Positions 34,260-40,538 of a stretch of 64,000 nucleotides of DNA are shown piece after piece (within the stretch, counting starts at the first letter, position 1; each line of letters begins with the position of its first letter). The notes beneath the pieces were generated by a model. That model searched no databases. It saw only the letters and a program-made list of their open reading frames with translations, and was not told the DNA's origin. Origin of the DNA: Jiangella alba (GTDB lineage: Bacteria > Actinomycetota > Actinomycetes > Jiangellales > Jiangellaceae); contig NZ_FNUC01000001.1 in assembly GCF_900106035.1 (NCBI RefSeq), positions 215,548 through 279,547 on the forward strand, in the 5' to 3' direction. The translations under genes and the position numbers were made by a program.

Positions 34260-34676
34260 TCAGCTCTCTCCCACGCCGAGCGCCGTCAGCAGCACCAGCA
34301 CGACGGTGACGACGGCGAACAGGCCGTGCCCGGCCACGACCGGCACCGGGAACCGTCCCTCGGCCGGTCGGGACGCGGCGTCGCCGCCCCGCGCCCGGTA
34401 CGCCGGCAGCCAGCGGGCCAGCATGGTGAAGCCCAGCAGCGCGACCGGGAGCAGCAGCACCAGCGCCGTCCACGCCAGCGCCTCCTCGTCGGTGACCACG
34501 TAGACGATCCACACGACCAGCCCGATCGCGGCGAGCGCGAAGTGGCCGAAGATCAGCGCCGGTGGGAACCGGCTGGCGCCGGGCCGGCTCGGGCCGCCGT
34601 TCGCGACCCAGATGCCCAGCATGATGAAGCCACCCACCGCGGTGACCAGCCAGGTCACCAGTGCGGCCACAGCCAT
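34260..34676 (-). CDS. Small four-helix membrane protein
   Basis: Hydrophobic protein of 138 residues with four predicted membrane helices (starting near residues 4, 38, 64 and 112) and short loops. I do not recognise a named family. ATG 34676 is favoured by AGGAGG five bases upstream. It lies between a DUF2231 gene (31 bases upstream) and folE (directly abutting) on the same strand, so the three likely share a transcript. The pairing with another small membrane protein hints at a redox or stress-linked membrane function, but nothing in the sequence shows it. Confidence 0.78.
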   Translation of the reverse strand: MAVAALVTWLVTAVGGFIMLGIWVANGGPSRPGASRFPPALIFGHFALAAIGLVVWIVYVVTDEEALAWTALVLLLPVALLGFTMLARWLPAYRARGGDAASRPAEGRFPVPVVAGHGLFAVVTVVLVLLTALGVGES

Positions 34677-34707
34677 GACATCCTCCTCGAATCGTGGTGC
34701 GCGGCGG

Positions 34708-35220
34708 TCAGTGCCGGTAGCCCTCGGCCTGCGTGGTCTCGTCGGCCACCCGGACGCCGTAGTGGTAGGCCAGCTTGCCGCCGAGGTATCCCGACACCCC
34801 GAGCGCCGCCAGGGCGGCCACCGACAGCACCAGCGGGCCGGGCGCGACCGCGTCGTCCAGCCCGCCGCCGTCACGGCGCCACAGGAAGTTGGCCGCGTAG
34901 GCCACGGTGATCGTCAGGTTCAGGCTCATGTGCACGATGGCCGTGCGGAACGCCGTCGTGCCGGGCGGGATGGCGAACAGGTCGAGGAAGCCGACCATGG
35001 CCGCCGCGAGCGCGCCCAGCACGCCGATGCCGATCAGCCACATCGACCCGCGGGTCAGGAACGCCGGGTCGGACACCGCCTGCGAGGACAGGTCGAACAC
35101 GAGGCTCGCGACCCACGCCCCGATCGGCACCGTCACCAGGATCGGGTGGATCGGGTGCCCGTACGGCCCGGCCAGCCACCGGCTCACCGGCCGCTTCGCC
35201 TGCTCCATGCCGCTGGTCAT
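34708..35220 (-). CDS. DUF2231 family membrane protein
   Basis: Membrane protein of 170 residues with four helices. The start carries the DUF2231 hallmark GHPIHPILVTVPIGAW, and a second conserved segment contains RTAIVHMSLN; the His residues in these regions have been noted as possible cofactor ligands in related proteins. ATG 35220 follows AAAGGAGG. It is divergent from a Cys-rich HTH regulator with 95 bases between, and the shared interval carries an imperfect inverted repeat at 35236-35251. It is therefore likely to be the regulator's main target. Function is unknown. Confidence 0.85.
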   Translation of the reverse strand: MTSGMEQAKRPVSRWLAGPYGHPIHPILVTVPIGAWVASLVFDLSSQAVSDPAFLTRGSMWLIGIGVLGALAAAMVGFLDLFAIPPGTTAFRTAIVHMSLNLTITVAYAANFLWRRDGGGLDDAVAPGPLVLSVAALAALGVSGYLGGKLAYHYGVRVADETTQAEGYRH

Positions 35221-35235
35221 GGCGACCTCCTTTTC

Positions 35236-35251
35236 ACTAACAGATATTGGT
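35236..35251. promoter_or_regulatory. Candidate operator between DUF2231 and HTH regulator genes
   Basis: ACTAA (35236-35240) and TTGGT (35247-35251) form inverted arms with one mismatch around six bases in an AT-rich island. The position, 16 bases before the DUF2231 start and 64 before the regulator start, suits a shared operator. The arms are short, so this is tentative. Confidence 0.35.
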
Positions 35252-35315
35252 CTTATTCGGCCGCGTGGTCAAGTTCCCGGATTGAGCTCATCGCCGTACG
35301 CGTTATCGTGGTGGC

Positions 35316-36002
35316 GTGACAGGTGAGGCCGAGATCAGTGCCGTCGCCGCGCTCGACGAGCCGCTGCGGCGCCGCATGTACGCGTTCATCCGGCAGGCCC
35401 GCCGGCCCGTCACCCGCGACGAAGCCGCCGCGTCGGCCGGCATCTCCCGCAAGCTGGCCGCGTTCCACCTCGACAAACTGGTCGACGCCGGGCTGCTGCG
35501 GGCGCACTTCCAGCCGGTCGGCGGCATCCGCAAGGTCGGCCGCGCCCCCAAGGTGTACGAGCCCGCCCGCGACGACGTCCAGGTCGCCATCCCGCCCCGG
35601 CGGCACGCCATGCTCGCCGAGGTCCTCATCGACGCCGTCCTCACCGAGGGCGACGACGAGACCGCCCGCGACGCCTCCGTCCGGGTCGCCCGGCAGCACG
35701 GCGCCGAGGCCGGCGCCGCCGAACGCGCCCGGGTCAAGCCCGGCCGCCTCGGCGCCGAACGCGCCCTGACGCTCGCCGAGACGCTGCTGGCCGGCTACGG
35801 CTTCGAGCCCAGCCGCGAGTCGCCCACCTGCGTGCGGCTGCGCAACTGCCCGTTCCACCCGCTGGCCGCCCGCTCCACCGAGCTGGTCTGCGGCATCAAC
35901 CACGCCTTCCTCGACGGCCTGCTGGGCGGCCTGCAGGCCACCCGGGTCGAGGCGGTGCTGGCACCGCGCCCGGGCGAGTGCTGCGTGGAACTGCGAGCCT
36001 GA
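35316..36002 (+). CDS. Cys-rich winged-helix transcriptional regulator
   Basis: Cytoplasmic regulator of 228 residues with an N-terminal winged helix (about 10-75: VTRDEAAASAGISRKLAAFH, then LVDAGLLRAHF) of the ArsR/DeoR type. The C-terminal third has five Cys: C-x5-C-x13-C, then 29 residues, then CC, with His nearby in NCPFHPLA. This resembles iron-sulfur or metal-sensing regulators of the SufR group, although spacing differs and cluster binding is inference. The start GTG 35316 lacks a strong ribosome site. It is divergent from the DUF2231-folE gene group, which it probably regulates. Confidence 0.85.
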   Translation: MTGEAEISAVAALDEPLRRRMYAFIRQARRPVTRDEAAASAGISRKLAAFHLDKLVDAGLLRAHFQPVGGIRKVGRAPKVYEPARDDVQVAIPPRRHAMLAEVLIDAVLTEGDDETARDASVRVARQHGAEAGAAERARVKPGRLGAERALTLAETLLAGYGFEPSRESPTCVRLRNCPFHPLAARSTELVCGINHAFLDGLLGGLQATRVEAVLAPRPGECCVELRA

Positions 36003-36018
36003 TCAGCCGCGGGCCTGA

Positions 36019-36444
36019 TCAGCCGCCCGCCCGCTGCGGCGGCACCCGCCGGCCCCGGACGATCTCGGGGCGGACGCGGATGTAGTGCGGCCGCTCCCCC
36101 GGCGCCCACGGCGTCAGACCCAGCGCCGCCAGCCGGGTCCGCTCCTGCTCTCCGGTGACCGCCTCGGCCCGCCCGACCAGCACCACCGACCACCCCGTCA
36201 GCGAATCCTCGTCGAACCGGTCGGCCTCGAACGCGACGACGGCGGAGCGGGTCGCAGCCGCCAGCTTCGACCCCATGCCCGTCCGGATGATCACGTCGTC
36301 GCCGTCCAGCACGAAGTTCACCGGCTGAATGGCCGGCAGCGCGCCCTCGGTGAACACGATGCGCCCGATCGGCACCGACCGCAGCAGCGCGTAGCACGTA
36401 CCGCGGTCCAGCCGCTCCAGCCCGGCGGAATCGGCATCGCCCAT
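36019..36444 (-). CDS. Pyridoxamine 5'-phosphate oxidase-family flavin-binding protein
   Basis: Protein of about 141 residues with a split-barrel flavin-binding fold. The family pattern is seen in LLRSVPIGRIVFTEGALPAIQ, shortened here to its core SVPIGRIVFTEG, then PVNFVLDGDDVIIRTG and SVVLVGRAEAVT. Members bind FMN, F420 or heme; the sequence does not tell which. ATG 36444 fits the family start; the frame is open to 36507 and a GTG at 36453 is also possible. The gene stands alone, converging with the Cys-rich regulator, with 16 bases between stops. Confidence 0.82.
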   Translation of the reverse strand: MGDADSAGLERLDRGTCYALLRSVPIGRIVFTEGALPAIQPVNFVLDGDDVIIRTGMGSKLAAATRSAVVAFEADRFDEDSLTGWSVVLVGRAEAVTGEQERTRLAALGLTPWAPGERPHYIRVRPEIVRGRRVPPQRAGG

Positions 36445-36513
36445 GAGGTCCACGCGACCATGATCCCGCCGCGCCCGGCGAGGCCGCCAGGGAGGCCGGA
36501 CGTCCACCTCCGA

Positions 36514-36527
36514 GGAAATCGATTACC
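36514..36527. promoter_or_regulatory. Upstream LacI-type operator for locus 3
   Basis: GGAAATCGATTACC is a 14-base palindrome with one mismatch, nearly identical to the perfect copy at 36640-36653. The two centres are 126 bases apart, 12 turns of the helix, so a tetrameric repressor could loop the DNA. No LacI gene is adjacent; the repressor must be encoded elsewhere. Confidence 0.6.
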
Positions 36528-36605
36528 TGGCTTCGACCGGGTTCATCCGCCTTTGAGCTGCCCCGACGACCGAAATGGGGGAGGATCAGGGTCGGCCGCA
36601 GCTAT

Positions 36606-36634
36606 TGACGCGTGATCGGTTCACCTCTATCGTC
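36606..36634 (+). promoter_or_regulatory. Promoter of the locus-3 operon
   Basis: The -35 TTGACG (36606-36611) and -10 TATCGT (36629-36634) are exactly 17 bases apart. The predicted start, near 36641, falls inside the palindromic operator at 36640-36653 and leaves a leader of about 36 bases before the GTG start. Confidence 0.7.
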
Positions 36635-36639
36635 CCGAG

Positions 36640-36653
36640 GAAATCGATTTCCG
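36640..36653. promoter_or_regulatory. Main LacI-type operator for locus 3
   Basis: GGAAATCGATTTCC is a perfect 14-base palindrome with a central CG, as expected of LacI-family sites. It overlaps the predicted transcription start of the locus-3 operon, so bound repressor would block initiation. Confidence 0.7.
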
Positions 36654-36676
36654 AGGCGTCGATCAAGGAGGATCCG

Positions 36677-38017
36677 GTGCCCTTCACCCCAGACCATCCG
36701 GCCGGCGGGGTCGGACCCCTCTCGCGCCGCCGGTTGCTGCAGCTCATGGGCGCCGCGGCGGCGGTCCCGGTGCTCGGTTCGACCACCGGCTGCGAGAGCC
36801 CCGGCTCCACCAGCGGCGGCGGCGGAGACAGCGGCGGCGACACGCTGACGTTCGTGTACCGCGGCGACGCCAACCAGCAGGAGGCGTTCAAGCAGCTGTT
36901 CGCCGAGTTCAACAAGGTCGAGCCGGACATCAAGCTGAAGGCGCAGGGCATCGCCGCGGACACCTGGGGCGACTTCTCCAACACGGTGGCGACGCGCATC
37001 GCCGGCGGCCAGGTGCCGGACATCATCCAGATCGCCACCGAGGGCCAGCGCATCTTCGCGTCGAAGGACCTGCTCGAGCCGCTCGAGCCGTACCTCGAGC
37101 GCGACAAGGACATCGTCGACGACTACTTCGCCGACATCGACCCGAACCTGGTCGAGTGGAACACCAAGTACGCGTCGCACGACGGTCAGACGTACTACAT
37201 CCCGGGCGGTTACAACACGGTCTGCTTCTGGTACAACACCGAGACCTGGGCGGCCGCCGGCGCCACCCCGCCCGCACCCGGCTGGACGTGGGACGACTTC
37301 CTGGTCGCGGCCGAGCAGCTGAAGGCGGCCGGGGTGTACATCCTGCCGATCGGCTCCGACCCGTTCACCGCGATCATGCCGTGGATGCTCACCAACGGCG
37401 GCTCGCCGCTGGACGAGGACTGGGCCACGGCGACGTTCGACAGCCCGCAGTCGATCGAGTCGCTGCAGTTCTGCCGCGACCTCATCGCCAACGGCTACGC
37501 GCCCGAGCCGGGCGGCGCGTTCGACGCCGGCGAGGCGCTGACGAAGGGCACGCTGGCCGCGATCGCGGGCGGGCGCTGGCCGGTCATCGACATGCGCCGG
37601 CTCGAACTGGTGGACAAGATGGCGATCGTCCCGATGCCGCAGAAGGCCGGGCCCGGCTCGCCGGTCGGCTGGGACGCCTGGCCGATCACCAAGGCGTCGG
37701 AGAAGAAGGACGCCGCCTGGACCTTCATCAAGTTCATGATGTCGAAGGAGGCCGGCGAGTACTACGCCTCCATCGGCGGCACCATCGTCCCGGCCCGGCT
37801 GTCCGTCGCGAACAGCCCCGCGTTCACCGACAACGCGCCCGAGGGGACGACGGCGCTGGCGGAGGCCATCTCGTACGCGACGCCGGTGCCGTCGCCGGAC
37901 CGCGGCGCCGAGGTGCAGACGGCGATGATCAACGCCTGGGACAAGGCGCTCAGCGGCAACGAGGCGCCGGAGGCGGCGCTCGCACAGGCGAACGAGGAAC
38001 TGGCCGGCCTGCTATGA
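36677..38017 (+). CDS. Extracellular sugar-binding lipoprotein, locus 3
   Basis: Solute-binding protein of 446 residues (family 1). The N-terminus carries a twin-arginine-like SRRRLLQLMGAAAAVPVLG followed by the lipobox-like TTGC, then a Gly/Ser linker, so it is exported and probably lipid-anchored. The core contains YIPGGYNTVCFWYNTE and the ligand-cleft WDAWPITKASEKKDAA. GTG 36677 is fixed by AAGGAGG seven bases upstream; the frame is open further upstream, but that would cross the promoter. It overlaps the first permease gene (ATGA). The GH116 enzyme at the end of the operon suggests a beta-glucoside or beta-xyloside ligand. Confidence 0.94.
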   Translation: MPFTPDHPAGGVGPLSRRRLLQLMGAAAAVPVLGSTTGCESPGSTSGGGGDSGGDTLTFVYRGDANQQEAFKQLFAEFNKVEPDIKLKAQGIAADTWGDFSNTVATRIAGGQVPDIIQIATEGQRIFASKDLLEPLEPYLERDKDIVDDYFADIDPNLVEWNTKYASHDGQTYYIPGGYNTVCFWYNTETWAAAGATPPAPGWTWDDFLVAAEQLKAAGVYILPIGSDPFTAIMPWMLTNGGSPLDEDWATATFDSPQSIESLQFCRDLIANGYAPEPGGAFDAGEALTKGTLAAIAGGRWPVIDMRRLELVDKMAIVPMPQKAGPGSPVGWDAWPITKASEKKDAAWTFIKFMMSKEAGEYYASIGGTIVPARLSVANSPAFTDNAPEGTTALAEAISYATPVPSPDRGAEVQTAMINAWDKALSGNEAPEAALAQANEELAGLL

Positions 38018-38949
38018 CGACCGGCCTCGCGGCGCCCCCCGACGCCGGCGCCGCCGCTCCCCCGCGGCGCCGCGCCAAGCGCCGTCAGACCCTCGCGGGC
38101 TGGGCGTTCCTCAGCCCCGCGCTGGTGCTGTTCCTGCTGTTCGTCGCGGGGCCGTTCGCGTTCGCGATCTTCCTCAGCGTCCACTCGTGGGACCTGCTGA
38201 CCCCGCGCGAGTACGTCGGGCTGGAGAACTTCCGGCAGTTGTTCTCCGACCCGCTGCTGCCGAAGGCGCTGCTGAACACGTTCCTGTTCGCGCTGGCGTC
38301 GGTCGTGACGCACGTGTTCGGCGGGCTGCTGCTCGCGCTGGCGGTGAACCGGCCGATGAACCGGTTCGTCTCGTACTTCACGCGAAGTGCGGTGTTCTTC
38401 CCGTACCTGCTGTCGTGGGCGGCGGTCGCGCTGCTGTGGAAGTACGTGCTCGACCCGACGTTCGGGCTGGTGGCGTACTACCTGGACAAGATCGGCATCG
38501 ACGCGCCGAACTGGTTCGTCGACCCGTCGTGGTCGCTGCCGGCGATCATCGGCATCGACTTCTGGTACACCATCGGGTTCACCTTCGTGATCATGCTCGC
38601 GGGCCTGCAGACGGTGCCGTCGGAGCTGGTCGAGGCGGCCCGCACGGACGGCGCCAACCGGCGCCAGGTGTTCTGGCACGTGACGGTGCCGATGATGTCG
38701 CCGGTGCTGTTCTTCGCCGTGATCATCACGTTCATCGGGGCGTTCCAGATCTTCGACCCGATCCAGATCATCACCAAGGGCGGCCCCGACGACGCCACGA
38801 TGACCATCGTCATGTTCCTGTACCAGACCGGGTTCCAGGCCTTCCAGATCGGCTACGCGTCGGCCATCGCGATCCTCGTGTTCGTCGTGATCATGGCGGT
38901 GACCGGCCTGCAGTTCCTGGTCGCGCGGAAGTGGGTGTACGACCGATGA
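38014..38949 (+). CDS. Carbohydrate ABC permease (MalF type), locus 3
   Basis: Membrane subunit of 311 residues. A basic, Pro/Arg-rich N-terminus precedes six helices, with LAGWAFLSPALVLFLLF in the first. The EAA loop is LVEAARTDGANRRQVFWHV. Start ATG 38014 overlaps the binding-protein stop and its own stop overlaps the next permease start, giving strict co-translation. It is a typical CUT1 sugar channel half; the ATPase is not encoded in this operon. Confidence 0.95.
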   Translation: MTTGLAAPPDAGAAAPPRRRAKRRQTLAGWAFLSPALVLFLLFVAGPFAFAIFLSVHSWDLLTPREYVGLENFRQLFSDPLLPKALLNTFLFALASVVTHVFGGLLLALAVNRPMNRFVSYFTRSAVFFPYLLSWAAVALLWKYVLDPTFGLVAYYLDKIGIDAPNWFVDPSWSLPAIIGIDFWYTIGFTFVIMLAGLQTVPSELVEAARTDGANRRQVFWHVTVPMMSPVLFFAVIITFIGAFQIFDPIQIITKGGPDDATMTIVMFLYQTGFQAFQIGYASAIAILVFVVIMAVTGLQFLVARKWVYDR

Positions 38950-39830
38950 GCCTGCGCGTCGACGTCGACGCGAACGAGCTGCTGAAGCCGCGCGAGCGCA
39001 ACCGGCGGCGGCGCCGTCCGGGCGCCATCGCCTTCGACGTCCTGATCCTCGTGATCGGGCTGCTGATGGCCGCGCCGCTGATCTGGCTGTTCGCCGCCAG
39101 CGCCACCGAGCCGGGCGAGGCGTTCACGCTGCCGCCGAAGTGGCTGCCGTCGCCGTTCTCGACCGAGAACTACTCACGGGTGCTGGAGCTGATGCCGTTC
39201 GGGCGGATGGCGCTGAACAGCCTGATCGTGGCCGTCATCAGCGTCAGCGGGTCGCTGCTGGTGGCCGTGCTGGCGGCCTACGCGTTCTCGCGGCTGGCGT
39301 TCACCGGGCGCAACCAGGTGCTGGTGGTGCTGCTGAGCGCGCTGATGGTGCCGGCGCAGCTGACGATCATCCCGGTGTTCGTGCTGATGCGGAACCTCAA
39401 CCTGGTGGACACGCTGACGTCGCTGTGGCTGCCGGCGTTGATCAACGTGTTCGCGATCTTCTTCCTGCGCCAGTACTTCAACTCGATCCCGCGCGAGCTG
39501 GACGAGGCGGCCCGCATCGACGGCGCCGGGCACCTGTGGATCCTGTTCCGGATGCTGGTGCCGCTGTCCGGGCCGGCGCTGTCGGCGCTGGCGATCCTCG
39601 GCTTCCAGGCGTCGTGGAACAACTACTTCGGCCCGCTGATCTTCATCTCCAGCCCGGAGAAGATGACGCTGCCGCTGGGCCTGGTGACGTTGCAGAGCGG
39701 GCAGGGCGGCGCGCCGGCGGCGGTCGTGTTCGCCGCCATCGCGATGGTGGTGGCGCCGGTCCTCGTGCTGTTCCTCGCGTTCCAGCGCAACTTCGTCGCG
39801 TCGGTGGCGACGGCCGGGCTGCGGGGATGA
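38946..39830 (+). CDS. Carbohydrate ABC permease (MalG type), locus 3
   Basis: Second channel subunit, 294 residues, six helices. An Arg-rich stretch (RERNRRRRRPG) lies just before the first helix and follows the positive-inside rule. The EAA loop reads LDEAARIDGAGHLWILFRM. It contains the usual PPKWLPSPFSTENY extracytoplasmic segment of MalG-type proteins. Translation is coupled to both neighbours by ATGA overlaps. It completes the transporter served by the binding protein at 36677. Confidence 0.95.
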   Translation: MSLRVDVDANELLKPRERNRRRRRPGAIAFDVLILVIGLLMAAPLIWLFAASATEPGEAFTLPPKWLPSPFSTENYSRVLELMPFGRMALNSLIVAVISVSGSLLVAVLAAYAFSRLAFTGRNQVLVVLLSALMVPAQLTIIPVFVLMRNLNLVDTLTSLWLPALINVFAIFFLRQYFNSIPRELDEAARIDGAGHLWILFRMLVPLSGPALSALAILGFQASWNNYFGPLIFISSPEKMTLPLGLVTLQSGQGGAPAAVVFAAIAMVVAPVLVLFLAFQRNFVASVATAGLRG

Positions 39831-40525
39831 CGATGCGGACGTTCGCGCCCGCGGCCGTGGCCGTGGAGGAGGACTGGCTGCGCCGCGGCGCCCGGGCGCT
39901 GTGGTCGCGGGCGCCGTGGGTGCTGGCCGCGTCGGCGCCGGTGCTCGCCGTCGCCGTGGCGGCCGACTGGCTGAGCGGCGGGCGGCTGCTGGTCGCCGTC
40001 CCGGTGGCCGGGGTCGCCGGGGCGCCGTTCCTGGTGGCGCTGGCGATCGTCGCGCAGCGGCTGGTGCTGGACGGCGAGGTGCGGGCCCGTGACCTGCGCG
40101 GGCCGGGCTGGGCGCCGGCCGTCGGGGCGATCTGGGCGGCGACGGCGGCGGTCACGCTGACCCTCGCCGCCTTCGAGGTGTACGGCCGGACGGGGTCGGC
40201 GGCGGCGCTGGTCCCGGCGCTGGCCGGGTGCGTCGTCGCCGCGTACGCCATGGCGCTGGCGCCGGCCGCGGTCGCGCTGCTGCTGGACCGGCCGGGCGCG
40301 CCGTGGCGGCACGTCTGGGTCGTCGCGCTGCTCGCCGCCGCCCGCCGGCCGGTCCCGGTGCTCGGCGGCTGGGTGGCCGCGGCGCTGCTGGGCTGGCTGG
40401 CGCTGCGGCTGCAGGTGCTGCTGCTGCTGGTGCCGGGCGTCGCGGCGGTCGTGCTGGTCAGCGCCGCGTGGACGGCGCTCGCCGGGCTCGGCGTCGCGCC
40501 GTCGCGCCACACCTCCGATGACTGA
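39827..40525 (+). CDS. Multi-helix membrane protein in locus 3 (YesL/DUF624-like position)
   Basis: Hydrophobic protein of 232 residues with about six predicted helices in three pairs. No motif ties it firmly to a family. Its position, size and layout resemble DUF624/YesL proteins often encoded next to CUT1 sugar permeases, so an accessory role in uptake is a reasonable inference. It starts at ATG 39827, overlapping the MalG-type stop. The glycosidase start lies 13 bases past its stop. Base composition is like the rest of the operon. Confidence 0.75.
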   Translation: MTMRTFAPAAVAVEEDWLRRGARALWSRAPWVLAASAPVLAVAVAADWLSGGRLLVAVPVAGVAGAPFLVALAIVAQRLVLDGEVRARDLRGPGWAPAVGAIWAATAAVTLTLAAFEVYGRTGSAAALVPALAGCVVAAYAMALAPAAVALLLDRPGAPWRHVWVVALLAAARRPVPVLGGWVAAALLGWLALRLQVLLLLVPGVAAVVLVSAAWTALAGLGVAPSRHTSDD

Positions 40526-40538
40526 CGGAAGGACACCG

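Noticed and set aside
35998..36021. Direct repeat of CCTGATCAGCCGC between convergent genes
   Set aside because: Two short copies around a stop codon may form a weak hairpin, but they are too short to call a terminator or operator.
36575..36676. Upstream extension of the locus-3 binding protein
   Set aside because: It would cover the promoter and operator; GTG 36677 has a strong ribosome site and begins directly before the signal peptide.
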